Assembly (NCBI GenBank): GCA_020073565.1
Contig: JAIQEY010000016.1
Location: 39,214-103,213 of the forward strand
Source of the DNA: Terriglobia bacterium
Lineage (GTDB): Bacteria; Acidobacteriota; Terriglobia; Terriglobales; Acidobacteriaceae
DNA: 64,000 nt
Reading direction: 5' to 3'
Part shown: in pieces, positions 36,912 through 44,724 of the stretch
Numbering within the stretch: position 1 is the stretch's first letter
How the letters are laid out: the number at the start of each line of letters is the position of its first letter
Notes under the pieces: model-generated
What the model was told of the DNA's origin: nothing
Seen by the model: only the letters and a program-made list of their open reading frames with translations
Database searches by the model: none
Position numbers and translations under genes: made by a program

Positions 36912-37907
36912 CTACTGCGTCTTCGTCTTCACCGCGTCTCCAACCTTGAATCCCGATCCCGAAACCACTGCGCACACGGACGACACATCATCCACGTCGG
37001 TGACCTTGACCACACCGATCGAACTGCTCAAGCGCCGTAGCACCTGCCCCGTCGCAGGATCCTTGATTTCCTTGCTCACGCGCTCGACGCTCAGTTCGTC
37101 GCCCACCTTTACTCCGGCCTTTGCGCCTACGTTCAGGATCACCTGCCCCCCATCCACCGCCGCCACCAGACCCTGCACGACGACAGTCCGAACCTGCAAT
37201 TTGTCTTTGCCGGCGACTACATCGGTGGTCAGCTTATCGGTCGCCAACTTGGTGGCCTCGCCGATGATGGTGCTCTGGAAGTCGCTGCTGCCGAAATCCA
37301 CGTGGCCGCCACCCCCAGCATGCCAGTTGCCTCCGCCGCCCAGCATGGAAGTACTGCTGCGCGACGACTCTCCCTTACCCTCCGCAACCGCCAGGATTTC
37401 ACCTGTGTCAATATCCACCAGTCGCGCAGTGAGGCCGACGATTGCCTTGGAATTCTTGTGGCCGAACCCGCCCAGACCATGGCCAATCAAACCCCCTCCA
37501 GCGCCGCCGAGTCCCAGGTTCTTTGTCTCATTTCCAAATTGAGTGATGCTTCCGACCAGGATCGCGTCCACCCCAAGCAACTTGCCGATTTTCGCGGCTG
37601 AAGCCGGATTGGCCCGATCGCTGTTCGAAAAATTCTGCTCGGCCAGAATCTTGTCCAGGGCCTTGCGCTCGATGATGGAATAGGATCCGTCCTTCACCAG
37701 ACCCGTCACCAGCAGATCGGCAATGCCTTTGCCGATATCGACATCCTGGCCGAAAATCCCCGCCACGCCGGCGTGCACCGTGGCGTAGTCGAAATCCATG
37801 ATCGCGATGCGTTTCTTGCGCGGTGTTGGAGCGGCCTGCCCCCAAGCAGCAGCCGCGAATCCAAGGAACAGAACTGACACCCAGGCCACCAACCAAGTTT
37901 TTTTCAT
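36912..37907 (-). CDS. CsgG-like exported protein
   Basis: The ATG at 37907 follows AAGGTGGAG and a signal peptide (MKKTWLVAWVSVLFLGF..., cleavage near AAAWGQ, residue about 25). The middle region resembles the curli-secretion/CsgG fold seen in many outer-membrane-associated proteins: RIAIMDFDYATV, GIADLLVTGLVKDG, YSIIERKALDKIL and DAILVGSITQFG. A Gly-rich loop (GGLIGHGLGGFGH) and a C-terminal beta domain (VGDELSVERV...) follow. It lacks the Cys of the CsgG lipoprotein, so it may be soluble periplasmic. No curli genes are nearby. The function is unknown. Confidence 0.85.
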   Translation of the reverse strand: MKKTWLVAWVSVLFLGFAAAAWGQAAPTPRKKRIAIMDFDYATVHAGVAGIFGQDVDIGKGIADLLVTGLVKDGSYSIIERKALDKILAEQNFSNSDRANPASAAKIGKLLGVDAILVGSITQFGNETKNLGLGGAGGGLIGHGLGGFGHKNSKAIVGLTARLVDIDTGEILAVAEGKGESSRSSTSMLGGGGNWHAGGGGHVDFGSSDFQSTIIGEATKLATDKLTTDVVAGKDKLQVRTVVVQGLVAAVDGGQVILNVGAKAGVKVGDELSVERVSKEIKDPATGQVLRRLSSSIGVVKVTDVDDVSSVCAVVSGSGFKVGDAVKTKTQ

Positions 37908-38172
37908 GAGACTCCACCTTCGCCAAATTCTGGAAAACCCGCCGGGACGCGTTTTCCGTTTTGCTTGAAACCCGATGTTAACCGTTCCTCCGCTTGTTTC
38001 GTTGCGCTGCGACAACCCGCCATTGTAATCAAAATACAGGGGAACGGTCGGGAAAACTCCCGTTCTTTGCAACCTTACTTTGCAAGAAAGACAATTAGAT
38101 CTCTCGCCCGTTCGCGGTAAAATAGCCGTCTCACATGGGCGTGATCCCCTCGTTCCTGACTTAGGAGGAGCC

Positions 38173-39093
38173 ATGGCCTTTTCGACCGCTCAGCGGATTC
38201 CCGCTGTGATCGCAATCTGCTGTGGTCTAGCCTCTGCCGCGGATCTCAAGATCGTCACCACCCTGCACTCCGGGTCGGGCTCACAGGCTGTCCCTCCCAG
38301 CGTCTTCACTCGCTACTTCCAGGGTTCGCGCTCGCAGAGCGACTCCCGCAGCAGCGCCGGCCACGCTGCTCGTCCCGGGGAGAAGCCCGTATACACCTGG
38401 GGGCCTCGCCAGGCGTTCATCCAGCAATGCGATGCGCGCCGCGCGTTGATGCTCAATCTCGATGCGCGGGAATATACCTCCACCGAACTCGACGAGCGTG
38501 GCGTCCCGACGGGATTCAAACCGGCATTTCAGCGGCGCGAGCCGGCCAAAGGTTCCGTCGAAATCTTCATCGATAGCGTGGACACGGGGGAGCGCAAAGA
38601 GATGTTTGGCCACACCGCGCGCCACATTGTTACTCATGAACGCCGCGTCGTCAGGCCCGAAAGTTGCCAGCAGAACACGTCGAGCGAGACCGACGGCTGG
38701 TACATCGATCTGGATGTGCCCTCGGGTTCCTGCTACGCCGTTCCTCACAGGACGTCCGCAGCTGTCTTGTTCGCAGCTTCCTCTTCCTGTCTGCAGAAGA
38801 AACTCGAGATTCACCGCGCCGGAGTCAGCGAAACCGGATTCCCGGTGAAGCTCACCACTACATCGCATACCAGCCTCGCTCAGTCCGACGGTTCGCAGAA
38901 GGAGTACACCAGCACATGCGAGTCGGAAGTGACCGAACTCTCCGAGGCGCCACTCGATCCGGCGCTCTTTGAAGTTCCCGCCGGATTCAAACTGGTCGCC
39001 AAAATCAACACGCAACCGCCCGTTCCAACCATGGTCGTCCTGCGCATGTGGTGGGAACGCGTGAAGCGCTCGATCCGCGACCGGCTGGGCTAA
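38173..39093 (+). CDS. secreted hypothetical protein
   Basis: The ATG at 38173 lies behind AGGAGGAG. A signal peptide of about 22 residues ends at LASAAD. The mature part is beta-strand rich with several cysteines (IQQCDARR, ESCQQN, SGSCYAV, SSCLQKK, TCESEV) that could pair in the periplasm. A C-terminal PLDPALFEVPAGFK resembles the end of DUF4412-type proteins. A final Trp/Arg-rich segment is basic. No function assigned. It is divergent from the CsgG-like gene with a 265-base shared upstream region. Confidence 0.78.
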   Translation: MAFSTAQRIPAVIAICCGLASAADLKIVTTLHSGSGSQAVPPSVFTRYFQGSRSQSDSRSSAGHAARPGEKPVYTWGPRQAFIQQCDARRALMLNLDAREYTSTELDERGVPTGFKPAFQRREPAKGSVEIFIDSVDTGERKEMFGHTARHIVTHERRVVRPESCQQNTSSETDGWYIDLDVPSGSCYAVPHRTSAAVLFAASSSCLQKKLEIHRAGVSETGFPVKLTTTSHTSLAQSDGSQKEYTSTCESEVTELSEAPLDPALFEVPAGFKLVAKINTQPPVPTMVVLRMWWERVKRSIRDRLG

Positions 39094-39186
39094 CCGAGTG
39101 TAGCGCGGCCGGGCAGCTGTTATGGCGGGCGGGCACCGGCGATACATGTTTCCTCGGTTCGTTAGGTGGGCGCCTCTTACGCAAGC

Positions 39187-39900
39187 ATGATTACCTTCAT
39201 CATTCCGGCTCACAATGAAGAACTCCTCGTTGGTCGGACGATCAGTGCGCTTCATGCTGCGGCCGGGGCCCTGAACGAACCGTACGAGATCATCGTTGTG
39301 GATGATGCGTCGACGGACGCGACGACCACGGTCGCGGTGCGTGGTGGGGCTCGGGTCCTCTCGATCCACTGTCGGCAGATTGCCGCAGCCCGCAACGCAG
39401 GAGCGGCGCAAGCTCAAGGTGACCTGCTGGTGTTCGTCGATGCCGACACCCATGTCCCTGAGACAATTGTCGTCGCGGCCGTACACGAAATGCGGGTCGG
39501 CGCGGTCGGCGGCGGTGCCAGGGCACGGTTTGATGGGTCCGTCCCAATCTACGGGCGTATTCTGGCGTGGCTATGGCTGTGGATCATCCAGCGCTTCGGG
39601 CAACTCGCATCCGGTTGCTTCCTCTTCTGCACTCGTCAAGCCTTTGAGGCAGCAGGTGGGTTCGACAAAACCCTGTACGCTGCCGAGGACGTCGTACTGG
39701 GCAGGCAACTCAGGCGTTTGGGTCGATTCGTGATCTTACGGGAGATGGTGGTCACGTCCGGACGAAATGTACGCTTGCACTCCGCCTTCGAGGCTCTGCG
39801 CATCATGGTCGGCTTCGTACTGCGTGGCCCAGGGTTCTTCAGAACTCGGCACGGGCCGTGGTATGGTCAACGCCGCAACGATCCAGACCATAAAACCTAG
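39187..39900 (+). CDS. glycosyltransferase family 2
   Basis: A GT-A fold enzyme: MITFIIPAHNEE at the N-terminus, IIVVDDASTD (about residues 39-48) and the metal-binding DxD in FVDADTH (about 92). The acceptor region has CTRQAFEAAGGFDK and AEDVVLGRQLRRLG. A hydrophobic patch around WLWLWII suggests membrane association. The 237-aa length fits small GT2 enzymes. The donor and acceptor are unknown. I chose the ATG at 39187 over the GTG at 39166 because the family begins there. Confidence 0.88.
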   Translation: MITFIIPAHNEELLVGRTISALHAAAGALNEPYEIIVVDDASTDATTTVAVRGGARVLSIHCRQIAAARNAGAAQAQGDLLVFVDADTHVPETIVVAAVHEMRVGAVGGGARARFDGSVPIYGRILAWLWLWIIQRFGQLASGCFLFCTRQAFEAAGGFDKTLYAAEDVVLGRQLRRLGRFVILREMVVTSGRNVRLHSAFEALRIMVGFVLRGPGFFRTRHGPWYGQRRNDPDHKT

Positions 39901-39975
39901 ATAGGCCCCCTCGCGCGAGCGTCGCACCAATCCTGCGAGTTGACTCAGCGCCCGCGTCCAGCCAGACTAAACAAA

Positions 39976-41178
39976 ATGGCAAAACTCCGTGTCGGCATCC
40001 TGTTCGGCGGACGCAGCGGCGAGCACGAAGTCTCGCTGCTGTCGGCAGCCTCTGTTCTCAACGCAATCGATAAAAAAAAGTATGAAGTGGTTCCCATCGG
40101 CATCACCAAAGACGGCCACTGGCTCACGGCTGAACATGCCGCGCGCCTGCTGAAGGGGGACGCGGGCAAGGATGCTCGCGCCACACAGGAGCCGCATTTG
40201 CGGGCGGGCGATCCGGAAGCGACTCCGGGCGCCGCCGTTCTTGCCTCCGGCGAAGCGGTCGTCGTTCCCCCGGAACCCGCACATCGCGAGAGCGGACTGG
40301 CGCCGTTTCAGACCGATGGGACACTCCGCCGCGCTTCCGACCGAGCCATCAACGTGGACGTGATCTTCCCCGTCCTGCACGGCACCTTCGGCGAAGACGG
40401 GACGATTCAGGGCTTGCTCGAACTTGCTGATATTGCTTATGTCGGAGCCGGCGTTCTCGGTTCGGCCGCGGGCATGGACAAAGACGTGATGAAATCCCTG
40501 TTCCGCGCCTCGGGGTTGCCAATCGTCAAACACGTGACCGTGCTACGCAGCCAGTTCGAGCGCGAGTCGAAGAAAGTCCAGAAACTCGTAGAGAGCAAGC
40601 TGAGGTATCCGGTGTTCGTAAAGCCCGCGAACCTGGGCTCGTCGGTCGGAATCTCGAAAGCGCATGACCGGAAGGAACTTGGTCCGGCGATCGCGGAAGC
40701 CGCGAAATTCGACCGCAAGATTGTCATCGAAGAAGGCGTCGGAGGAAAGAAAAACAAAGCCCGCGAGATCGAGTGCTCGGTGCTCGGCAACGACAATCCC
40801 ATAGCGTCGGTTGCCGGAGAAATCATTCCCTGCAAGGAGTTCTACGACTACGACGCGAAGTATCTGGTCGAAGGCTCCGAAGGGGTGATCCCCGCCAAGA
40901 TCACGAAAGGGGAAATGAAAACCGTGCAGAGGCTCGCGATCGCGGCATTTCAAGCGGTCGATTGCAAGGGCCTGGCGCGCGTCGATTTTCTGATGGACCC
41001 GAAAGCACGCAAGATTTTCGTCAACGAGATCAACACCATGCCTGGCTTCACCGCCATTAGCATGTATCCGAAGATGTGGGCTGCATCGGGGGTGTCTTAT
41101 CCGGAACTGATCGACCGGTTGATCCAGCTAGGCATCGAACGTCACGAGGACAAGAAGAGGAATCAGTACAGCCGCTGA
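39976..41178 (+). CDS. ddl: D-alanine--D-alanine ligase
   Basis: Ddl joins two D-alanines for peptidoglycan synthesis. ATP-grasp motifs are [16 protein letters not shown] at the N-terminus, [31 protein letters not shown] (about residues 210-228), EINTMPGF and the C-terminal [10 protein letters not shown]. An insertion of about 60 residues (roughly 55-115: [12 protein letters not shown]...) separates the first two motifs, as in longer VanA/DdlA-type forms. The ATG at 39976 was preferred to 39940. The length is 400 aa. Confidence 0.94.
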   Translation: MAKLRVGILFGGRSGEHEVSLLSAASVLNAIDKKKYEVVPIGITKDGHWLTAEHAARLLKGDAGKDARATQEPHLRAGDPEATPGAAVLASGEAVVVPPEPAHRESGLAPFQTDGTLRRASDRAINVDVIFPVLHGTFGEDGTIQGLLELADIAYVGAGVLGSAAGMDKDVMKSLFRASGLPIVKHVTVLRSQFERESKKVQKLVESKLRYPVFVKPANLGSSVGISKAHDRKELGPAIAEAAKFDRKIVIEEGVGGKKNKAREIECSVLGNDNPIASVAGEIIPCKEFYDYDAKYLVEGSEGVIPAKITKGEMKTVQRLAIAAFQAVDCKGLARVDFLMDPKARKIFVNEINTMPGFTAISMYPKMWAASGVSYPELIDRLIQLGIERHEDKKRNQYSR

Positions 41179-41293
41179 ACGCCGCACGGGTGTTCAACTC
41201 TCCAGTTACAATTGATCGACGCAGTGGTTTGCGGCTGCAATTGCGGGAATCAAGGGCAGGCGTCCCCAAACCGCCCAACAGACAGGAGACCAG

Positions 41294-41416
41294 ATGGCTC
41301 AGAATCACTACACTACCAAAACCAAGCGGCGGCCAAAGAATAGTAGGCGCAAAGACCCTTCAGCGGCCACCATGGCGAAGCTGCGCCAGCTCGAGGCGGC
41401 CGCAAAAGGCAAATAG
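41294..41416 (+). CDS. small basic protein, 40 aa
   Basis: A short gene with AGGAGA 5 bases before the ATG and a clean TAG stop. The peptide is strongly basic (TKTKRRPKNSRRK) with a helical C-terminus (MAKLRQLEAAAKG). The good ribosome-binding site and composition support it as real. The function is unknown; RNA or DNA binding is plausible from its charge. It lies between ddl and the SAM riboswitch. Confidence 0.6.
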   Translation: MAQNHYTTKTKRRPKNSRRKDPSAATMAKLRQLEAAAKGK

Positions 41417-41491
41417 AGTCTCTCGTGCTAAAGCCTTCATTTTCAATTGCCCGCAACTTCAAACTGCGGCAGTATCCGACCGCGAAATCCC

Positions 41492-41520
41492 TTGACAGCG
41501 TGTCCGGCCGCCTGTAACAT
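41492..41520 (+). promoter_or_regulatory. sigma70-type promoter of the thrC-like operon
   Basis: TTGACA (41492-41497), a 17-base spacer and TAACAT (41515-41520) lie 37 bases before the riboswitch aptamer. This is the best consensus promoter noticed in the window. Confidence 0.7.
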
Positions 41521-41556
41521 TTATCTCCAAGTTTGCTCTTTATTGAGCAAACCGGA

Positions 41557-41670
41557 ATTTCATGCAGAGTGGCTGAGGGACGAGCCCTAGGACGCCACGG
41601 CAACCGGATCGGGATCATCTATCCCGCTTGACAGGTGCCAACTCTCGCCCGGCAACGGGGACCATGAGAT
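41557..41670 (+). promoter_or_regulatory. SAM-I (S-box) riboswitch aptamer
   Basis: The aptamer is closed by an 8-bp P1 (41557-41564 with 41663-41670). It contains the S-box landmarks in order: AGAGTGGCTGAGGGACGAGCCC, CGGCAACC, a variable P3 hairpin (GCGGGAT-type) and GGTGCCAACTC. It precedes a threonine-synthase-like gene and a sulfur-carrier gene, implying repression when S-adenosylmethionine is abundant. Confidence 0.9.
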
Positions 41671-41787
41671 TCGGGAAAGCGAATAGTTCGCAGCTCCCGA
41701 GCCTCTTTTCCTATCCGGAAAAGGGGTTTTGTCGTATCTGGGGATTTATTCCCGGCTCGTCCCTCAGTCACAGAAAGAAGTTGCACA
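41671..41787 (+). promoter_or_regulatory. SAM riboswitch expression platform with terminator-like hairpin
   Basis: A hairpin TCGGGA...TCCCGA (41671-41700, inner GCGAA/TTCGC) is followed by GCCTCTTTTCCT, like an intrinsic terminator. Further on, 41754-41767 is a perfect 14-base complement of the aptamer segment 41573-41586, placed about 20 bases before the start codon. Confidence 0.7.
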
Positions 41788-43101
41788 ATGGCGACGAGCA
41801 CGTACGAACTCCGTTGTCGGGAATGCGGCAAGGCCTGGCCCAGCCAGCCCCGCAATTACTGCGAAGACTGTTTCTCTCCCCTCGAAGTCACCTACGACTA
41901 CGATTCGCTACGCAAAACTGTTTCGCATGAGCTGTTCGCGTCGCGCGCGCCCAACATCTGGCGCTACCGCGAACTGCTGCCGCTGCCTGCGGGGTATCAG
42001 CCCTCCCTCCCAGTTGGATATACCCCGCTGGTCAGCGCGCCGCGCCTGGGCGAGAAGATTGGATCGCGACGGCTCTGCATTAAGAACGACGCGGTTTGCC
42101 TGCCGACGCTGAGCTTCAAGGACCGCGTGGTGGCAGTCGCGCTCGCCAATGCGCGCAGTTTCGGTTTTGATACTGTCGCTTGCTCTTCCACGGGCAACCT
42201 CGCGAATTCCGTCGCTGCGCAAGCGGCGCGCGAAGGTTTCAAAGCCTGGATCTTCATTCCCTCCGACCTCGAGCCCGCAAAAATCCTCGGCACGCAGGTG
42301 TTCGGCGCCGAACTCGTACGCATCAACGGAAGCTACGATCACGTGAATCGCCTGTGCTCGCAGATCGCCGACGAACATCGCTGGGGATTCGTGAACGTCA
42401 ATCTGCGCCCGTACTACTCCGAGGGCTCGAAGACGGTCGGGTACGAAATCGCCGAGCAACTCGGATGGCGTTTGCCGGATAACATCGTGGTGCCGATGGC
42501 GGGTGGATCGCTGATCTCGAAGATCAAGAAAGCATTCGATGAACTCGTGCTGCTCGGCCTGGTCGATCCCAAGCCGGTGAAGTTCTTTGGCGCGCAGGCT
42601 TCCGGCTGTTCTCCGATTTCCACGGCAGTGAAGCAGTACAGCACGGAGATCGAACCGCAGCGTCCGAAGACGATCGCGCGCTCGCTTGCGATCGGCAATC
42701 CAGCCGATGGACCGTATGCGATCAAGGCCATCACCAAGAGCGGCGGGTGGTCGGAGGACGTTTCGGATACCGAAGTTGTCGAGTCGATCCAGTTGCTCGC
42801 CAAGAGCGAAGGTATTTTTACCGAGACGGCGGGTGGCGTGACCGTGGGGGTAGCGCGCAAGCTGATTCATCAGGATCGCATTCTCCCCGATGAGACGACC
42901 GTGCTCTGCATCACGGGCAACGGGTTGAAGACGACCGACGTGCTGTCGGACGCGTACCAGGCGGAGACTCCAATCGCTCCGAAGTTGGTGGAGTTTGAAG
43001 CATATCTGGCAAGCAAGGTCGGCGAGTTCGGTCGGGTTGCCGGCGAGACGCCGGCGCTACCTTTGGCCACCAAATCTACCGTCCTCGCTGCGGAGGCATA
43101 A
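41788..43101 (+). CDS. threonine-synthase-like PLP enzyme, candidate homocysteine synthase
   Basis: A fold-type II PLP enzyme of 437 aa. An N-terminal zinc ribbon (CRECG...CEDCF, residues about 10-31) precedes the core, where Lys in TLSFKDR (about residue 112) binds PLP and SSTGNLANS binds phosphate. These are threonine synthase features, so the substrate is probably O-phosphohomoserine. However, it sits behind a SAM-I riboswitch and is followed by a ThiS/MoaD-like sulfur carrier. That fits methionine synthesis better than threonine synthesis: it may add carrier-bound sulfur to O-phosphohomoserine to give homocysteine. The last 20 residues include a palindromic repeat (43039-43055). Confidence 0.88.
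   Translation: MATSTYELRCRECGKAWPSQPRNYCEDCFSPLEVTYDYDSLRKTVSHELFASRAPNIWRYRELLPLPAGYQPSLPVGYTPLVSAPRLGEKIGSRRLCIKNDAVCLPTLSFKDRVVAVALANARSFGFDTVACSSTGNLANSVAAQAAREGFKAWIFIPSDLEPAKILGTQVFGAELVRINGSYDHVNRLCSQIADEHRWGFVNVNLRPYYSEGSKTVGYEIAEQLGWRLPDNIVVPMAGGSLISKIKKAFDELVLLGLVDPKPVKFFGAQASGCSPISTAVKQYSTEIEPQRPKTIARSLAIGNPADGPYAIKAITKSGGWSEDVSDTEVVESIQLLAKSEGIFTETAGGVTVGVARKLIHQDRILPDETTVLCITGNGLKTTDVLSDAYQAETPIAPKLVEFEAYLASKVGEFGRVAGETPALPLATKSTVLAAEA
43039..43055. repeat. palindrome GCCGGCG/CGCCGGC inside the thrC-like coding end
   Basis: Perfect 7-base arms with a 3-base loop, encoding the AGETPA part of the C-terminal tail. A related GCCGGC palindrome is at 54394-54410. Confidence 0.7.
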
Positions 43102-43108
43102 ATCATCC

Positions 43109-43390
43109 ATGAGTATCACGGTACAGATTCCTACACCGTTCCGGCGGCTCACTGCAGGCACACCGAAGATTGATTGCAGTGCGTCGAACCTCAACGACCT
43201 GTTCGCGGCGCTTGACCGGCAGTTCCCGGATCTGACGCCCCATCTGCACGACGAAGCGGGAGAGGCTCGGCGCTTTTTGAATATCTACGTGAATGAAGAA
43301 GATATTCGCTTTCTCGGGGGCGCTTCGTATGCCTTTCAAGATGGCGATGAGGTGCTGCTGGTGCCATCGATCGCGGGCGGCGCAACCTAG
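43109..43390 (+). CDS. ThiS/MoaD-family sulfur carrier protein
   Basis: A 93-aa ubiquitin-like protein: ITVQIPTPFRRLT start, a LFAALDRQFP helix, FLNIYVNEEDIRFL strands and GDEVLLVPSIAGG. The tail is GGAT rather than ending in GG, so the two terminal residues would have to be removed before thiocarboxylation, as a JAMM-type protease does for CysO-like carriers. It starts 7 bases after the enzyme gene and is co-regulated by the SAM riboswitch, so it probably supplies sulfur to the preceding enzyme. Confidence 0.88.
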   Translation: MSITVQIPTPFRRLTAGTPKIDCSASNLNDLFAALDRQFPDLTPHLHDEAGEARRFLNIYVNEEDIRFLGGASYAFQDGDEVLLVPSIAGGAT

Positions 43391-43398
43391 GTTGTGTA

Positions 43399-43420
43399 GG
43401 GCGGACACTCCTGTCCGCCC
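43399..43420. repeat. palindrome GGGCGGACA/TGTCCGCCC
   Basis: Perfect 9-base arms with a 4-base loop just after the sulfur-carrier stop. Related copies are at 43484-43499 and 55944-55963. Confidence 0.75.
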
Positions 43421-43510
43421 TGTGTCCATAACTAAGACGGATGCAACGGGCCGTTGGAATTTGATTGGCAGTCCGGCGGTTCGCGGACAAGAGTGTCCGA
43501 CACAAAACAA

Positions 43511-43541
43511 ATGCGGCTTGGGCCAGCCACCCAAGCCGCAT
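43511..43541. terminator. bidirectional Rho-independent terminator
   Basis: A perfect 12-bp stem ATGCGGCTTGGG/CCCAAGCCGCAT with a 7-base loop. It is followed by TGTTTTC on the plus strand and by TTGTTTTG on the minus strand. It would end the thrC-like/sulfur-carrier transcript. Confidence 0.8.
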
Positions 43542-43956
43542 TGTTTTCGTGGACGCTCTGGCTTGCCGTCTCTCGCCCGAAGGCGATCGATGATCGCGGC
43601 ACCTGACTCGTGAAAGTGCAAGCGCCCCGCGATACTCACCTGAGGCTTGCGCACACAGGCTGCTGGTTCAGCGCTTTCATCCTGCCTAATAGGAGGAGTG
43701 AGGAGGCCGCAACGCCCGGGCTCCAGTTCACTGGACATGAACCGGATTTCCCCCGGTGAGTCACCCTCGAGTGAACCACCGGCAACACTGAACCGAACCG
43801 ACAAGGTGTCAGAACATCACACGCTTTTGACTGACTAGCACTGTGCGGGAGCGGGGCGGTTCACGCAACGGGAAAGTGCAGCGAATTTGTGAAGAACCTG
43901 TGGAGCGGCGAAGGTTCTTGTGGAAAGGGGAGGAAAAATGGGGAGTATTCCAGCTG

Positions 43957-43976
43957 GACGGGTGAGGGCGCCCGTC
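43957..43976. repeat. palindromic repeat, GACGGGCG family
   Basis: GACGGGTG and GCGCCCGTC arms about 35 bases upstream of ruvA. Confidence 0.65.
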
Positions 43977-44010
43977 GCTCCACCCTCATGAGTGCCGTAC
44001 AATAGCGCCG

Positions 44011-44622
44011 ATGATTGCGCACTTGCGTGGGACTTTGTTGGCGAAACATCCGAACCAGGCGATTGTGGAGACACACGGCGTCGGTTACGACGTTGTGATC
44101 AGTGTGCCAACTTTCTCGGAGCTGCCGGGAACAGGCGTGGAGGTCGCGCTCCACATTCACACGCACGTGCGCGAAGATGCGCTGAGTCTGTATGGATTCT
44201 TGCGCCTGGCGGAGAAGAAACTTTTCGAGAAGCTGCTGACGGTGAGCGGCATCGGGCCGAAGCTGGCGATCACGATCCTGAGTGGGATGCCGGCGGACGA
44301 GATGGTAAACGCGATTCGCAGCGGGGATGTGGCGCGGCTCACGCGAATTCCGGGGATTGGGAAGAAAACAGCGGAGCGGATGGTGCTGGAGTTGCGGGAT
44401 AAATTACCCGCGGCAACGGGAGTGGGCGAGGTGAGCGTGGCGCAGGCCAGTCCGGTGGAGGAAGATGTGATTTCGGCGCTGGTGAACCTTGGATATCAGC
44501 GAGCGGCGGCGGAGAAGGCGTTGCACAGCGCCCCACTCATCGCAAAGAGCGCGATGAGTGGGGCCCCCGCGCCGAGTTTTGAGGTTCTGTTTCGCGAGGC
44601 GTTGGGCGCGTTATCGAAGTGA
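44011..44622 (+). CDS. ruvA: Holliday junction branch migration protein RuvA
   Basis: RuvA binds Holliday junctions and loads the RuvB motor. The 203-aa protein has the N-terminal OB fold (MIAHLRGTLL, GVGYDVVISVP) and two helix-hairpin-helix motifs (SGIGPKLA about residue 79; PGIGKKTAERM about 114). A C-terminal RuvB-contact domain (DVISALVNLGYQ) follows. Residues about 173-185 are encoded by a perfect 14-bp palindrome (44530-44564), which replaces or extends a surface loop in that domain without breaking the frame. ruvB and ruvC are not adjacent. Confidence 0.95.
   Translation: MIAHLRGTLLAKHPNQAIVETHGVGYDVVISVPTFSELPGTGVEVALHIHTHVREDALSLYGFLRLAEKKLFEKLLTVSGIGPKLAITILSGMPADEMVNAIRSGDVARLTRIPGIGKKTAERMVLELRDKLPAATGVGEVSVAQASPVEEDVISALVNLGYQRAAAEKALHSAPLIAKSAMSGAPAPSFEVLFREALGALSK
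44530..44564. repeat. palindrome inserted in the ruvA coding sequence
   Basis: GCCCCACTCATCGC and GCGATGAGTGGGGC are perfect 14-base arms with a 7-base loop, in frame within ruvA. Confidence 0.85.
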
Positions 44623-44675
44623 AGGCGGGAGCCATTGACAGCCCCTAAAGGGGCCGTTGGAAGTTAGCTCCTTGC

Positions 44676-44695
44676 GGCATCGCTAAAGCGATGCC
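44676..44695. repeat. hairpin GGCATCGC/GCGATGCC
   Basis: A perfect 8-bp stem with TAAA loop in the 100-base gap after ruvA; it follows a CCCCTAAAGGGG hairpin. No U-tract, so it is a repeat rather than a clear terminator. Confidence 0.6.
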
Positions 44696-44724
44696 CTGAT
44701 ACGAAGCCACATTGTGGAGGAATT

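Larger units (their letters stand above)
43391..44010. other. 620-base non-coding region with hairpins and possible structured RNA
   Basis: Three palindromes (43399-43420, 43484-43499, 43957-43976) and a strong terminator hairpin (43511-43541) lie here. Between 43543 and about 43860 there is GC-rich sequence with many short complementary segments (GGTGAGTCACC, CCAGTTCACTGG) and no supported ORF. It does not match RNase P, tmRNA, SRP or 6S landmarks that I know. The minus-strand frame here reads through repeats and is not credible. Confidence 0.5.

Noticed and set aside
43680..43740. RNase P RNA-like string GAGG...CCCGGGCTCC
   Set aside because: Other universally conserved RNase P segments are missing on both strands.
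43103..43804. 233-codon minus-strand frame near the sulfur-carrier gene
   Set aside because: Runs through the sulfur-carrier gene, a terminator hairpin and palindromes; not credible as a protein.
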